This document shows positions 1 through 13,028 of a stretch of DNA of 64,000 bases, in pieces. Under the pieces are notes generated by a model. It was not told where the DNA came from, searched no databases, and saw only the letters and a list, made by a program, of their open reading frames with translations. Each line of letters starts with the position of its first letter. Position 1 is the stretch's first letter. The translations under genes and the position numbers were made by a program. The DNA lies in the NCBI GenBank assembly GCA_016584305.1, contig JACEEZ010022703.1:121001-185000 (forward strand). The letters run 5' to 3'. Origin of the DNA: Chionoecetes opilio. Lineage: Eukaryota; Arthropoda; Malacostraca; Decapoda; Majidae.

Positions 1-1234
1 GAAATACCAGACCCGATTGAACCTGCAGAGCCACATCAGGAAGTACCACGAGGAAACAGAATGGATGAAGTTCAGATGTGCGACTTGTGGGAAAAGTTTT
101 GGCTTCTTAATAGCGCTAGAGAGACACATGAAAGAACATAATCCTAATCGAAAATTTTGTTGTGAGCAATGTGGTAAAGTTTTTAAAAATCTTACTAACT
201 TGAAAAACCACATCCCCTTACACACGCGGGACGAGGTGTTTCGGTGTCCCTACTGCCCCAAGAACTACTATATCAGGTACAGCTACGAAAAACATGTGAG
301 AAGTCATATCGACCCACCAAAGTTTCAATGTGAAATATGTAACAAGAATTTTCATGACAGGAAGTATTTTGAGTTACATTTAGAGAGACATCAGAATGGG
401 GGGTGTTTGGGAAGGAGTAAGGACTTTAGGTGCAATAACTGTTGGGATATTAAGACTCCAGGTGAATTAGACATTATAAGTGAGGCTGATTTAGGCCATC
501 ACAAGACCTGCTTGGTGTGTGGTAAGGGTCACTACAAGAAATTCATGCTTGAAACTGCAGACTCCGCATCATTACAAGAGAAAACAGAAAAGGAGAGAGA
601 GCCGTGTAAATTGTGTGGGAAGTTTGTCATAAATTTAATGAGACACGTGAAATTAACCCACTTAGAGAACTCCTACATTCCTTGTGATGTGTGTGGGGCA
701 TTAGTCTCGAAGGGCTCACTGCCATCGCATAAAAACCGTAAGCATGGGGGCTCAGCTGTAACTTGTGATCACTGTAACAAGGTATTCAAAAACATCATGT
801 GTCTGCGAGAACATATGACGAAGGTGAGGAGGAAGAGGGAGTCATGTGGGGATGTGTGCAAGGTTTGTAATGAGTGGGTGTCTGCAGAGTCTTGGAAGGA
901 GCACGTAGCCAAACACGCCATTAAGTGCAGCGAGTGTGGCCTTGCAGAGTTCAGGAACCATGACGACTTCCTGACGCACCTGGAAGCCTGTCGGAAATGC
1001 AGCAACTGTGGCACTGTGGAGTTTGCCACACGTGAAGACTATCTGGCGCATGTTGAGATGTGTGGCAGCAGTATTGACATCATGACCGGTAGCCTGGATG
1101 CCGCTAACGAACAAGAGGTGGTGACGAGCATCTTTGCAATAGTAGATGAAAGCACTTGTTGTGGGACGTGTGGTGAAGATTTTGAGGATCAACTTTCCCT
1201 TGCCAATCACATCACTGAGAGGCACCCAGACTGA
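1..1234 (+). CDS. C2H2 zinc-finger protein, 3'-terminal exon (5' incomplete)
   Basis: Open from the left edge (frame 2) to TGA at 1232-1234, about 410 codons. No ATG start is visible, and the first residues already form the His-x(4)-His end of a finger (SHIRKYH), so the gene begins outside the window. At least ten C2H2 or C2H2-like fingers follow. The early ones are classical (FRCATCGKSF...HMKEH, FCCEQCGKVF...HIPLH, FRCPYCPKNY...HVRSH, FQCEICNKNF...HLERH). Several later ones are degenerate, with a final Cys in place of His (CSECG...HLEAC, CSNCG...HVEMC). The last finger (CCGTCGEDF...HITERH) ends two residues before the stop. Linkers are irregular and rarely TGEKP, so this is not a KRAB-type array. 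A nuclear DNA-binding regulator is the family expectation; the target is unknown. A 31-bp satellite begins at the stop codon. Confidence 0.85.
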   Translation, partial: KYQTRLNLQSHIRKYHEETEWMKFRCATCGKSFGFLIALERHMKEHNPNRKFCCEQCGKVFKNLTNLKNHIPLHTRDEVFRCPYCPKNYYIRYSYEKHVRSHIDPPKFQCEICNKNFHDRKYFELHLERHQNGGCLGRSKDFRCNNCWDIKTPGELDIISEADLGHHKTCLVCGKGHYKKFMLETADSASLQEKTEKEREPCKLCGKFVINLMRHVKLTHLENSYIPCDVCGALVSKGSLPSHKNRKHGGSAVTCDHCNKVFKNIMCLREHMTKVRRKRESCGDVCKVCNEWVSAESWKEHVAKHAIKCSECGLAEFRNHDDFLTHLEACRKCSNCGTVEFATREDYLAHVEMCGSSIDIMTGSLDAANEQEVVTSIFAIVDESTCCGTCGEDFEDQLSLANHITERHPD

Positions 1235-1447
1235 ACGAGTGGTGGAACAGATTCTTTGTGGAGAAACGAGTGGTGGAACAGATTCTTTGTGGAGAAACGA
1301 GTGGTGGAACAGATTCTTTGTGGAGAAACGAGTGGTGGAACAGATTCTTTGTGGAGAAACGAGTGGTGGAACCGATTCTTTGTGGAGAAACGAGTGGTGG
1401 AACAGATTCTTTGTGGAGAAACGAGTGGTGGAGCAGATTCTTTGTAT
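1231..1447. repeat. 31-bp minisatellite at the zinc-finger stop codon
   Basis: About seven near-identical 31-bp units, each containing GAGTGGTGGAACAGATTC. The array starts within a few bases of the TGA of the zinc-finger exon, so it is probably the start of the 3'UTR. Because 31 is not a multiple of 3, reading frames rotate through it, which explains the spurious overlapping ORFs on both strands. Confidence 0.9.
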
Positions 1448-1928
1448 GCATGCCCTCAAGACACGTGGAGTCATTTTCACCAGCAAAGAGTTGTGAAGGA
1501 ATCATCTGAATACCAAACATATTTCATAATCTTGCAGTTTTTGTATCCAATGATCATTGCACTCAAGACTTTATTACTATGATTAGCAATACAGAGGAAA
1601 GCAAGCCAATGCTTCTCTTGCGTGTATTAAGACTTGGGTAGGAGAGGGTGCTTGTAGGAAGTTCATATAATAAGAAATATATTACGTTTCCCAAGAGACA
1701 GGAGGGTTTGAGAAAAAGTTGCACCTGGCCATGTGCATTACAGCTCAAGCTTACGTTATAATATGTGACTAAGACTTTCTAATGAATATAAACAATAGCT
1801 TTGTAAATGATGACAAGATATGCATCTGTCATATGACATATCATATGTCACTACTCAACAAGACACCATCGTGTGTAAGAGTTCAATGTCCAGTTCGAGA
1901 TGTCCATAATTAAATGTCCAAAGATTTT
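1448..1928. other. Zinc-finger 3' flank, no further gene
   Basis: AT-rich sequence with no recognisable coding exon. It is likely 3'UTR or intergenic DNA. I could not place a polyadenylation site with confidence. Confidence 0.4.
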
Positions 1929-2022
1929 GTGATGAAAGGTGGATGTAGGTAGTGTTAAGTAACAGGAACTACCACGTGTAGGTCTTACGGCTCTTTGTAG
2001 CTTTCTTATTTTCTTATGTTTT
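1929..2022 (+). mobile_element. Non-LTR retrotransposon 3' end fragment
   Basis: Matches the 3' end shared by about 19 copies in this window: GATGAAAGGTGGATGTAGG, then GGAACTACCACGTGTAGG, then a TCTTATGTT-type tail. It is truncated at its 5' end. Confidence 0.7.
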
Positions 2023-2132
2023 TATGTCACAGTTCTACTAGATGTTCCCAGTATAATGAGGGGATGAAGAATGGCACCTGGTAGCATCACAGTCAAACAC
2101 ACGTGTAGAGAGACAACAATAATAAGATACTA

Positions 2133-2346
2133 TTAACCCCTTCACACACCCAGATCTTTCCTTTGCTAAATATAATCGTCTGTTGTTAGCCATAAAATTA
2201 CGAAAAGTAACTCAATATACCAAATTAACTAGTGGACAAGGATACTAAACAGGTCATATGTATTAAATATTGCATATATTCACTAAAAATCGTCTAATGG
2301 TACCCAAATTACAATGAAAATTGCGTTCTGGGTCTCATGGGGTTAA
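2133..2346 (+). mobile_element. TTAA-flanked MITE, copy 1
   Basis: About 210 bp bounded by TTAA on both sides, with terminal inverted repeats CCCCTTCA...CCCAGA and TCTGGG...GGGG. The interior carries the family landmarks GCCATAAAATTACGAAAAG and GATACTAAACAGGTCAT. TTAA target sites with CCC-starting ends are typical of piggyBac-type non-autonomous elements. There are ten copies in the window and no transposase. Confidence 0.8.
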
Positions 2347-2399
2347 GAGGGAGTGGAGCCGCCTGGTGTAACCCTTCATGTTCATGGAGCCACACGCAT

Positions 2400-2705
2400 A
2401 GAATGGGATGGACTCGGTGATGGGGTAGTCAGTGCAGTCAATAGGGAGTTTTAAAAGGAGGCTGGAAAATTTCCTGGATGGGGATGAAAGGTGAATGTAG
2501 GTAGTGTTAAGTAACAGGAACTACCACGTGTAGGTCTCACGGCCTCCTGTACCATAGCTTCCTTATTTTCTTATGTTATTATGTTAACAAGAAGTATATT
2601 AATACTACATTTACTACTACTACTACAACAACACTACTACTACTACCACTACTACTACTACTACCACTACTACTACTATTACTACTACTACTACTACTAC
2701 TACTA

Positions 2706-2737
<32 letters not shown>

Positions 2738-2797
2738 TACTACTATTACTACTATTACCACCACTACTACTACTACTACTACTACACCACTACTACC

Positions 2798-2847
<50 letters not shown>

Positions 2848-2964
2848 CACTACTACTACTACTACTACTTTTACCACTACTACTACTACCACCAATACTA
2901 GGTACTACTACTACTACTACTACCACCACCACCACCACCACTACCACCACCACCACCACTACCA

Positions 2965-3046
<82 letters not shown>

Positions 3047-3077
3047 TACTACCACTACTACTACTACTACTACTACT
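2400..3077 (+). mobile_element. Composite retroelement: LINE 3' end plus (ACT)n
   Basis: A 5'-truncated LINE end (2400-2585) is followed by a short shared segment (AACAAGAAG.ATATT.ATAC) and then a 480-bp ACT/ACC trinucleotide array. The same order (LINE end, shared segment, ACT array) recurs at 7851, 11066 and 13980, so the array travels with, or grows from, the element tail. The very long Tyr/Val/Ser ORFs here are simple-repeat artefacts. Confidence 0.75.
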
Positions 3078-3327
3078 GTTCAAAGTTGCCGCCTCGGGGG
3101 TGTCTGAGCAGGCTTGTTGCGACACCCCGATCCAATGCTCTCCACAAACCATAACTTACACCATTCCTACACTACAGAAACCTTTATTTAAGTAACTAAA
3201 ATATAAATAAGGTGTCCAATAATACAGTGTCTTTTTATAGTGTCTAGGCCGTGGTATGGTGTAGAAATAAGGCTGTAATGAGGGAGAGAGGCAGAAATGT
3301 TGGAAATTTGCTCATATGATCACCACA

Positions 3328-3418
3328 ATGGCCGAGGAGCGACAACCACTGCTCCAAGGCACTGCCGCCACCCCAGCACACACCCTCTACGGGGGATCCA
3401 CGCCCCCTGCACACCATG
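3328..3418 (+). CDS. PIP4P exon 1 (start codon)
   Basis: ATG at 3328 begins [11 protein letters not shown]. The exon ends CAC-CAT-G before donor GTAACT (phase 1). The upstream sequence is repeat-derived, and no core promoter could be recognised. Confidence 0.85.
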
Positions 3419-6400
3419 GTAACTATTTAAACCATCATGCTAAACTACCCACTACTTTATAACACCAAGAACCGATGAGGAGTAGTGATTTGAGAGTCAT
3501 TGTGTTGAGCCTCTGTTTGCCTCCTGACGTGACCATTGTTATGTGACTTGACACTTATACATGGGGTCAGGTCATTATATAGCTTGACCTCACGAGTCAT
3601 TTTACAGTGGGTGATTGGTAGTTAGGGTAGTTAGGCCTGGGTGGTTTGGTAGGGCGGGGAGGGCAGGTCACATGACGAGCCATTAGTGTTGTCATGTCAG
3701 GCTTATCATCACTCATCACCACTCACTACACCATCATCACCTTCTTGTTAGTTAATTATGCAGGTATTTTTTTGTATATATCAAATTAATGTATGAACTA
3801 CTTGCTATTAATTCAGGGTAATCAACCACAACCACAAGTCACCACAAGTCAACCACAAAGTATACCTAACCTAACCACAAAGTATACCTAACCTAACCTA
3901 ACCACAAAGTATACCTAACCTAACCACAAAGTATACGTAACCTAACCTAACCACAAAGTATACCTAACCTAACCTAACCACAAAGTATACCTAACCTAAC
4001 CTAACCACAAAGTGTACCTAACCTAACCTAACCACAAAGTATACCTAACCTAACCTAACCACAAAGTATACCTAACCTAACCACAAAGTGTACCTAACCT
4101 AACCTAACCACAAAGTATACCTAACCTAACCTAACCTAACCTAACCACAAAGTATACCTAACCTAACCTTACCTTACCTAACCTAATTAATTCAGTTTTA
4201 CCGTAAATATAGGCTCACTAATTGATACCATAATTTGTTGGAGCCTATATCGTGATTATTATGATTATAGAAAGTGTTTGCTGTGGTCCATAAAATATCT
4301 ACCTATCTATGTACCTATGTAACACAGTATCCAGCAGTGTATTGGCCGCTGTAACCTGTGTGTGTGTCAGTGAAGGGAAGCATTAGCCCCCCTGATCGTA
4401 ATAAGTTCTCAGGTTACCAGGTAGCCAGGTATCAATGTCGTGATGGATTGTAGTCCCTTGTATCGGGGTGCAGTCAGTTCGTACACAAGTTGTTTCGTAC
4501 ACCAGTAGATTCGTACATTAAAAAGTTGTAAAAAGTTGTTTCGTAGTCTATATGAAACCATAGTCGTTTCGTACACTCAGCTCCGAGTTGAATTTGATTA
4601 CTAGAGTTACGATTCAACACCAGGTATGTACGAAAAAACTTAAAATCGGTGTACGAAACAACTTTAAAAAAAAAACTGGGTACGAAAAAAAAAAAAAAAA
4701 AACCTGGGTACGAAACAACTTGTGTACGAAACTCCCTGTAACCCTTGTATCTGTCACGTAGGGTTAGGGAAGGATTGCCACACCTTGAGTCACCCGAGGG
4801 CACAACACCACCTTATCAAACCTGTCTCCGTGTTGACAGTGCATGACCTAAGTTAATAAGTGACTTGCAGGTTATATTGGTATTACTTTACACAAGGACC
4901 GAAATTCCCTACACAATTGGGAGTGTGGTTTCTGTTCACCTTAATATATTCTAAGAAACATTCTCTCTATGAACTTCCGTCGCAAATCACTACTTTCAGA
5001 GATATAAGACGTTTTTAATAGGAAGGAGTGTATATGAGATGTGAAAATTAAACTAACCTAACCTATTCCCACGCTTTATTCCCATCTTTAGACTCACTAA
5101 TCTAACCTAACCTAACCTATTCCCACGCTTTAACCTCTTAACTAAAGCCAAATCTGCATTGAAAAAGTCTCTGCGGCAAGGGAAGAACAGAGGCGATGCA
5201 GGTCACAAGAGGAAGAAGAGCTCGTAAACACTTGTCTCTCGCCTCCCTATAAACAACATGTCATATCTCCAAAAGTAATTATTTGCGACGGAAGCTCATA
5301 GAGAGAATGTTTCTTAGAATCCAATAAGGTAAACAGAAACCATACTCCCAATTGTGTAGGCAATTTCGGTCCTAGTGTAAAATAATACCACTAATTTTTC
5401 CTGGCCCAAATAGGTGCTTTTTCGGTAAATTTTTATGATGGCACCAAACTTCCCTACACAATTGGGAGCATGATTTTTGTTTACCTTTTTGTATTCTGAG
5501 AGACATTTTCTCCTTGAGCTTTCCGTCGCAAATCGATAGTTTCGGAGATATAGAACATTTTAGGTGGGGGGAGGAATATGTCTCCTTGTTTACAAAATGC
5601 TCCCTCTTCCTCTTCTTGTGACCTGCATCGCTTTTGTTTGGTATTTTATTAAACTTTTTTTATATTATTGGACCCAGTTAGGAGGTTAAAGGTTAGGTTA
5701 GGTAAGGTAGCCACGGGTGCGCCTCCGAAACAAAAGCAATGCAGGTCACAAGAAGAGGAAGAGGGAGGCATTTTGTAAACAAGGAGACATTCCTCCCCCC
5801 ACCTAAAATGTTCTATATCTCCGAAACTATTGATTTGCGACGGAAAGCTCAAAGAGAAAATGTCTCTTAGAATAAAATAAGGTAAACAAAAACCATGTTC
5901 ACAATTGTGTAGGGAAGTTTGGTGCCATCGTAAAAATTTACCCCAAAAAATCATATTATGGCTGATTAGACCAACAGAGCTTCACACTGCCCTGACCCTC
6001 TATTATGCCTCGTGAATCCCGTCAGAAGAATCCTTTCACAGACGCACTGACAGGCTAACAATCACAAATCAGGGAATAAATATTAATTTCTCATTATTAT
6101 ATATAAATTTATCTTTGGTAGGACTCGAACCCACTCTGAACAGACATCGCCCTGCAATGCAACCACAGCCAGTGATGGTATCAATCAGACCAAACTGGTG
6201 TATCCACTTGGTCAACGGTCGTGTTGGTACTTTCTGGCATTACACCATTATTTCTGTCCTACATTAATTTAGTATCAAAAATAATTGCCTGCGGGGACAA
6301 CACTAAGTAGTTAATGTGCAGTCTATTATGTTGTCATCACCAGCGTGAGTCATAGCATCAGTGTAGGGAGACAGTTGACTGGAGCGACTGTCTCATGATG

Positions 6401-9400
6401 TGGGGAAAACACTCATGATGTGGGGAAAAAACTCATAATGTGGGATAAAAACTCATGATGTGGGGAAAAAACTCATAATGTGGGATAAAAACTCATGATG
6501 TGGGGAAAAAACTCATGATGTGGGGAAAAAACTCATAATGTGGGATAAAAACTCATGATGTGGGGGAAAAACTCATGATGTGGGGAAAAAACTCATAATG
6601 TGGGATAAAAACTCATGATCTGGGGAAAAAACTCATGATGTGGGATAAAAACTCATGATGTGGGGGAAAAACTCATGATGTGGGGAAAAAACTCATGATG
6701 TGGGGAAAAAACTCATGATGTGGGGAAAAAACTCATGATGTGGGGAAAAAACTCATGATGTGGGAAAAAAACTCATGATGTGGGGAAAAAAACTCATGAT
6801 GTGGGGAAAAAACCTCATGATCTGGGGAAAAAACTCATGATGTGGGGAAAAAACTCATGATGTGGGAAAAAAACTCATGATGTGGGGAAAAAACCTCATG
6901 ATCTGGGGAAAAAACTCATGATGTGGGGAAAAAACTCATGATGTGGGGAAAAAACTCATGATGTGGGGAAAAAACTCATGATGTGGGGAAAAACCTCATG
7001 ATGTGGGAAAAAACCTCATGATCTGGGGAAAAAACTCATGATGTGGGGAAAAAACTCATGATGTGGGAAAAAAACTCATGATGTGGGAAAAAAACTCATG
7101 ATGTGGGGAAAAAAACTCATGATGTGGGAAAAAAACCTCATGATGTGGGGAAAAAACATGATGTGGGAAAAAAACTCATGATGTGGGAAAAAAACTCATG
7201 ATGTGGGGAAAAAAACTCATGATGTGGGGAAAAAAACTCATGATCTGGGGAAAAAACTCATGATGTGGGAAAAAAACTCATGATGTGGGAAAAAAACTCA
7301 TGATGTGGGGAAAAAACCTCATGATCTGGGGAAAAAACTCATGATGTGGGGAAAAAACTCATGATGTGGGGAAAAAACTCATGATGTGGGGGAAAAAACT
7401 CATGATGTGGGGAAAAAACTCATGATGTGGGGGAAAACTCATGATGTGGGAAAAACTCATGATGTGGGGAAAAAACTCATGATGTGGGGAAAAAAACTCC
7501 CATGTTTTTATGGAATACATGCTTCTATTATAATTTTTTGAGAGAGTTACAGAGTTATACAAAAAGGAATTAATAGTAAGTTTTTTTAAATCTTTAGTTA
7601 TTTTGTATGGCTTTGGTATTATGGTTATATATTAGGATTATATTGTCATGACTTGGCATTTTTAGCGAAGGTATTTTCTTGTCAGATTAGATGACTTGCA
7701 TATGATGTGTTAGTTACTGATTTAAAGAGATTACATTCAAGTCCTTAAAACTCTAATTACATGTTCTGTCATAAACCAGTAAACAGCTGATAGAGATGCA
7801 ACAGTTGCCGACGTGTAGTCATCATAGTTAGGGAGGAAGGTAGGCAGTGCAGTAAGTGATTCAAACTGGAAAAGCGTAGATTTAAAAAGGAAATAGGGAG
7901 AAACTGGTTCACAAATAGGATGGTAAATGATTGGAATGGACTCAGTCATCAGTTGGTTAGTGCAGAGTCAGAGTCAGAGTGCAGAGGGAGCTTTAAAAGG
8001 AGGCTGGACAGCTTTATGGACGGGGATGAAAGGTGGATGTAGGTAGTGTTAAGTAACAGGAACTACCACGTGTAGGTCTCCCAACCTCTTGTAGCTTCCT
8101 TATTTTCTTATGTTCTTATGTTAACAAGAAGGATATTGATACTACATTTACTACTACTACTACTTTTACTGCTATATTACTACTACTACTACTACTACTA
8201 CGTCTACTACTACTACATCTACTACTACTACTACGCCTACTACTACTACTACGCCTACTACTACTACTACTACTACTACGTCTGCTACTACTACGTCTAC
8301 TACTACTACGTCTACTACTACTACTACTACTACTACGTCTACTACTACTACTACTACTACTACTATTTTTTACACCCCTTATATTCTTATGTTCTTATTT
8401 TCCCTTTATGTTCTTATGTTCTCAAGTGTTGATTATTGTTGTGTCTTCCGCTGGAGGCACGGAGGGCACCCTGGTGTCGCCCGTGGGGCCGGACGAGCTG
8501 CCGCCGCCCTACACCCCCTCCTCCTCGGGGGTGCCCATGGTCACCTGCCGCGTGTGTCAGGCCATGATCGACATCTCCGGCAAGGTGGACCAGCATGTGG
8601 TGAAGTGCAACCAGTGCAACGAGGCGACGGTGCGTACCACTACTATAGTCTATTTTTTTTATTATGGTCAAAATGCAGTAAGGAAGCCACGCCCCCTGCC
8701 TGCCCTTCTATTCTACGGGGCAGCTGATTGGTGCATTCCTCGTATCATCACTACCAATCATAGTATCTTCACTACTTAACAGCGGCGTGACCACTGGGTT
8801 AGACATCTTCACTACAGAGGGTGACAAAATCAAAAATCCCTCTGTAGTGAAGATTGCTCTCTCCAGTGGTCACGCCGTTGTTAAGTAGTGAAGATACTGT
8901 GATTGGTAATGATGATACGAGGAATGCACCAATCAGCTGCCCCGTAGAATAGAAGGGCAGGCAGGGGGCGTGGCTTCCTTACTGCATTTTGACCATAATA
9001 ACAAAAATAGACTACTAGTGCCACGGTGCACTAGTCAAATTATTTAATTTTATTGCTATTGGCTTCAAATAATAGGTTCCTTTAATTGTATTTAAGTTAC
9101 TTCTCATTAGTTTATCGTTATTATTGATTAATTTTATCGTATTTCATTACTCTCATTTGTTTACTGTTATAATGTATCAGTTTTCTACTAGAGTATTTTT
9201 TTTAACGAGGCAAAAATTCCATTCTATCTTAACCCTTTGAAGCCCAGAATGTAATTTCCATTGTAATCTGGGTACAATTAGACCATTTTTTAGTGACTAT
9301 AAGCAATGTTTTATAGATATGACTTGTTTAGTATCCTTGTCCACTAACTAATTTGGTATATTCAGTGACTTTTCGTAATTTCATGGCTAACAACAGACAA

Positions 9401-10076
9401 TTTTTTATAGCAAAGGAAAGATCTGGGTGTGAAGGGGTTAAGGTCTCATGCTTAAAATGATGCCTACGTTTGTTTACCTGATAATAGGGTTAACTATGAT
9501 AAAATACAGCTGAAATTTATAAGAAGCATAGTACTCCCTTCTCCTGGCATTAAATATCAGTCAGTAAGCAGCAAGGGGGCAGGATTTTTGCCTCGTTAAA
9601 AAAAGATAGACTAGGTATAGATAGATGTATTGAATGTTTCTTCTTTGGTATAATCAAGTGAAAGTATTTTTTGCTATTACAGTAAAACCTCTCATATTCG
9701 GACTAATTAGGCCAAGGAGTGGTCCGAGTAATGCAAGGATCCGAATAATGGGGGGATATGTAATAAAATAAAATAAAAAAAAATAAAAAATTCTAGGTGT
9801 ATAATATATAGAGCTAGAAAATTTCGACCCCTAAAAAAAAAAAAAAAAAATTTAGGTGTATATATTATAGCTAGGAAATTTCGACCCCTAAAAAAAAAAA
9901 AAAAAAATTTTAGGTGTATATATTATAGCTAGGAAATTTCGACCCCCCCAAAAAAAAAAAAAAAAAAAAAAAAAATTCTAGGTGTATATATTATAGCTAG
10001 GAAATGTCGACCCCTAAAAAAAAAAAAAAAAAAAAATTCTAGGTGTATATATTATAGCTAGGAAATTTCGACCCCT

Positions 10077-10107
<31 letters not shown>

Positions 10108-12931
10108 AGGTGAATATATTATAGCTAGGAATTTCGACCTAAAAAAAAAAAAAAAATCAGGGAATATATAGCAGGAATCGACCAGAAAAAAAGAAAAAGA
10201 GAGAGAGGTCCGAATAATGTCAAAGTCCGAATAATGAGGGTCCGAATACGAGAGGTTTTACTGTATAATTTATTTCTATGATTGCCAGAGCTTATTTTGG
10301 ATTTCTTTTTTGCAGCCCATCCGGAACGCTCCTCCGGGGAAGAAATATGTGCGCTGCCCCTGCAACTGTCTGCTAATCTGTAAGAGTTCCTCCCAACGAA
10401 TAGCTTGCCCCCGACCAAACTGCAAAAGGATTATTAACTGTCTCCTTCACCAGCCAACCCTTCCCTGCCCAATGTCCGGGAATGTGTAGAGTTACTTGTG
10501 CTCACTGCCACGACACCTTCATAGTAAGTGGCTTCAGGTCTCCTTGATTTCAACCATAAATGTCTTGTAGTATTGCTTGCAGGGCTTGTTAAACACATTA
10601 ATTCTATTCACTTGGTGATCTGCCAATCTTTACAACCTGCCACAATCACAGCAAAGAAGTAACTAATAAACCACAGTAGGCAATTCCACTACTTTCATCC
10701 ACAAGTAAAATGAAAATGAAATTAAAATATTTTGGTAATTATGAAAGTATGTGAATATTATAGAAATCATGATATATGTTTGATACAGGCAATGTCTCTT
10801 TTGCTTTCAGTTCAACACACTTAACAATGCGCTCGCCAGATGTCCTCACTGTAGGAAAGTGTAAGTAGCTTTCTTCTGTGTGTGGTATGAATAATTATCA
10901 CTGCATTGAGAATCACAGCAGGAAAGTCTGACACAAACTACTTAATGTTGCCAAAAATTGTCCAAACTTTATAATGACAATTGTTATTACTTTGCCTCAA
11001 AGTGTAGCCTTTCCAATGGTAGTGTTGTGCTCCTGAACACTTTATTGGTGGGGCAGGGGAGCACAAGAAGTAATGGATTTAAACTGGAAAAGCATAGATT
11101 TAAAAAATAAATAGGGAAAAACTGGTTCACAAATAGGGTGGTAAATGACTGGAATGGACTCAGTCGTCAGGTGGTTAGTGCTGAGTCATTAGGGAGCTTT
11201 AGAAGGAGGCTAGATCATGGATGGGGATGAAAGGTGAATGTAGGTAGTGTTAAGTAACAGGAACTACCACGTGTAGGTCTCCCAGCCTCTTGTAGCTTCC
11301 TTATTTTCTTATGTTATTATGTTAACAAGAAGGATATTGATACTACATTTACTACTACTACTACTACTTTTACTGCTATATTACTACTACTACTACTTTT
11401 ACTGCTATATTACTACTACTACTACTACGTCTTCTTCTACTACTACTACTACTATTTGCCTTATGTTCTTATGTTCTTGATGCTCCTGCAGGTCGTCCGT
11501 GGGTCCAGAGTTTGCCAGGTGCCGAGGAATCGTGTTTGTCGTTGTCGCCCTGGGCTTCTTAGGCCTGGGAATCGCCCTCACCTGCACCACCATAAGCTAC
11601 ACCAAGAACTACCCCGGCATCTACGTAGCATATATTGGTGAGTGTGCACCTCTGTTAGCCCCTTCACGCCCAGATCTTTCCTTTGCCATAAAAAATTGTA
11701 TGTTGTCAAGCCATAAAATTACGAAAAGTAACTGAATATACCAAATTAGATAGTAGACAAGGATACTAAACAGGTCATGTCTATAAAGTATGGCTTATAG
11801 TCACTAAAAATCTCCTAATGGTGGTCATATTACAATGGAAATTACGTTCTGGGTCTCAAGGGGTTTTGATTAAGCTTATTTACACCTCTTACAAAAACTT
11901 ACATTACCCTTACATAAAGCCAGTGGCCATTGTAGTCATCTCAGAAGATATTGAATGCATTGGATAGATTGGTTTGAAAGGAAATACACAAGATCATGTC
12001 ATGGCTTTATTCCTACAAGTAATGGTTAGTAGAGGCAGCTTAAGGAATGCATACATACTCATGGGAGGGCGACTTCCTTTGGTGTGAGAGTTGCAGCTTA
12101 AGGAATGCATACTCATGGGAGGGCGACTTCCTTTGGTGTGAGAGTTGCAGCTTAAGGAATGCATACTCATGGGAGGGCGACTTCCTTTGGTGTGAGAGTC
12201 GCAGCTTAAGGAATGCATACTCATGGGAGGGCGACTTCCTTTGGTGTGAGAGTTGCAGCTTAAGGAATGCATACTCATGGGAGGGCGACTTCCTTTGGTG
12301 TGAGAGTTGCAGCTTAAGGAATGCATACTCATGGGAGGGCGACTTCCTTTGGTGTGAGAGTTGCAGCTTAAGGAATGCATACTCATGGGAGGGCGACTTC
12401 CTTTGGTGTGAGAGTTGCAGCTTAAGGAATGCATACTCATGGGAGGGCGACTTCCTTTGGTGTGAGAGTCGCAGCTTAAGGAATGCATACTCATGGGAGG
12501 GCGACTTCCTTTGGTGTGAGAGTTGCAGCTTAAGGAATGCATACTCATGGGAGGGCGACTTCCTTTGGTGTGAGAGTCAAGCAGTTAGTGAGGATGAAGG
12601 TTCATGGAAAGAGCTGCATGGGGACAGGTCATCAGGGACGTCTTTGTGGAAGCCGTCACTCTTGCCATGCCGAAGATAATGTAAAAAAATTATTCTGTCG
12701 TCTTGTTTGAGGCATTTTTGTTTCTGGCTGCTGTATGGAAGTGTGTAAGCAGGAACCCTTGTGTTATCAGTGCAGACACAATAATGCATGTTTGGGAATT
12801 CATACTTGTTACCCGCATAAAGAAACTGCCTAAGTAATTTTTTCTACTTTTCGGGAAATTAAAAAAAATGAAAATTTCTTAATTTTGATATCAATGCATT
12901 GTTTATCCTTTTATATTTTAGACCACACACA

Positions 12932-13028
<97 letters not shown>

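Noticed and set aside
8427..8456. Alternative in-phase acceptor for PIP4P exon 2
   Set aside because: It would add [10 protein letters not shown], a hydrophobic stretch not expected in the cytosolic N-terminus; the acceptor at 8456 gives a better protein. RNA would decide.
10316..10523. PIP4P as a pseudogene because of frame breaks
   Set aside because: All splice signals and the other exons are intact, and both breaks are single missing C residues.
12047..12679. Paired 184- and 210-codon ORFs on opposite strands
   Set aside because: A 54-bp satellite divisible by three; it lies inside a PIP4P intron.
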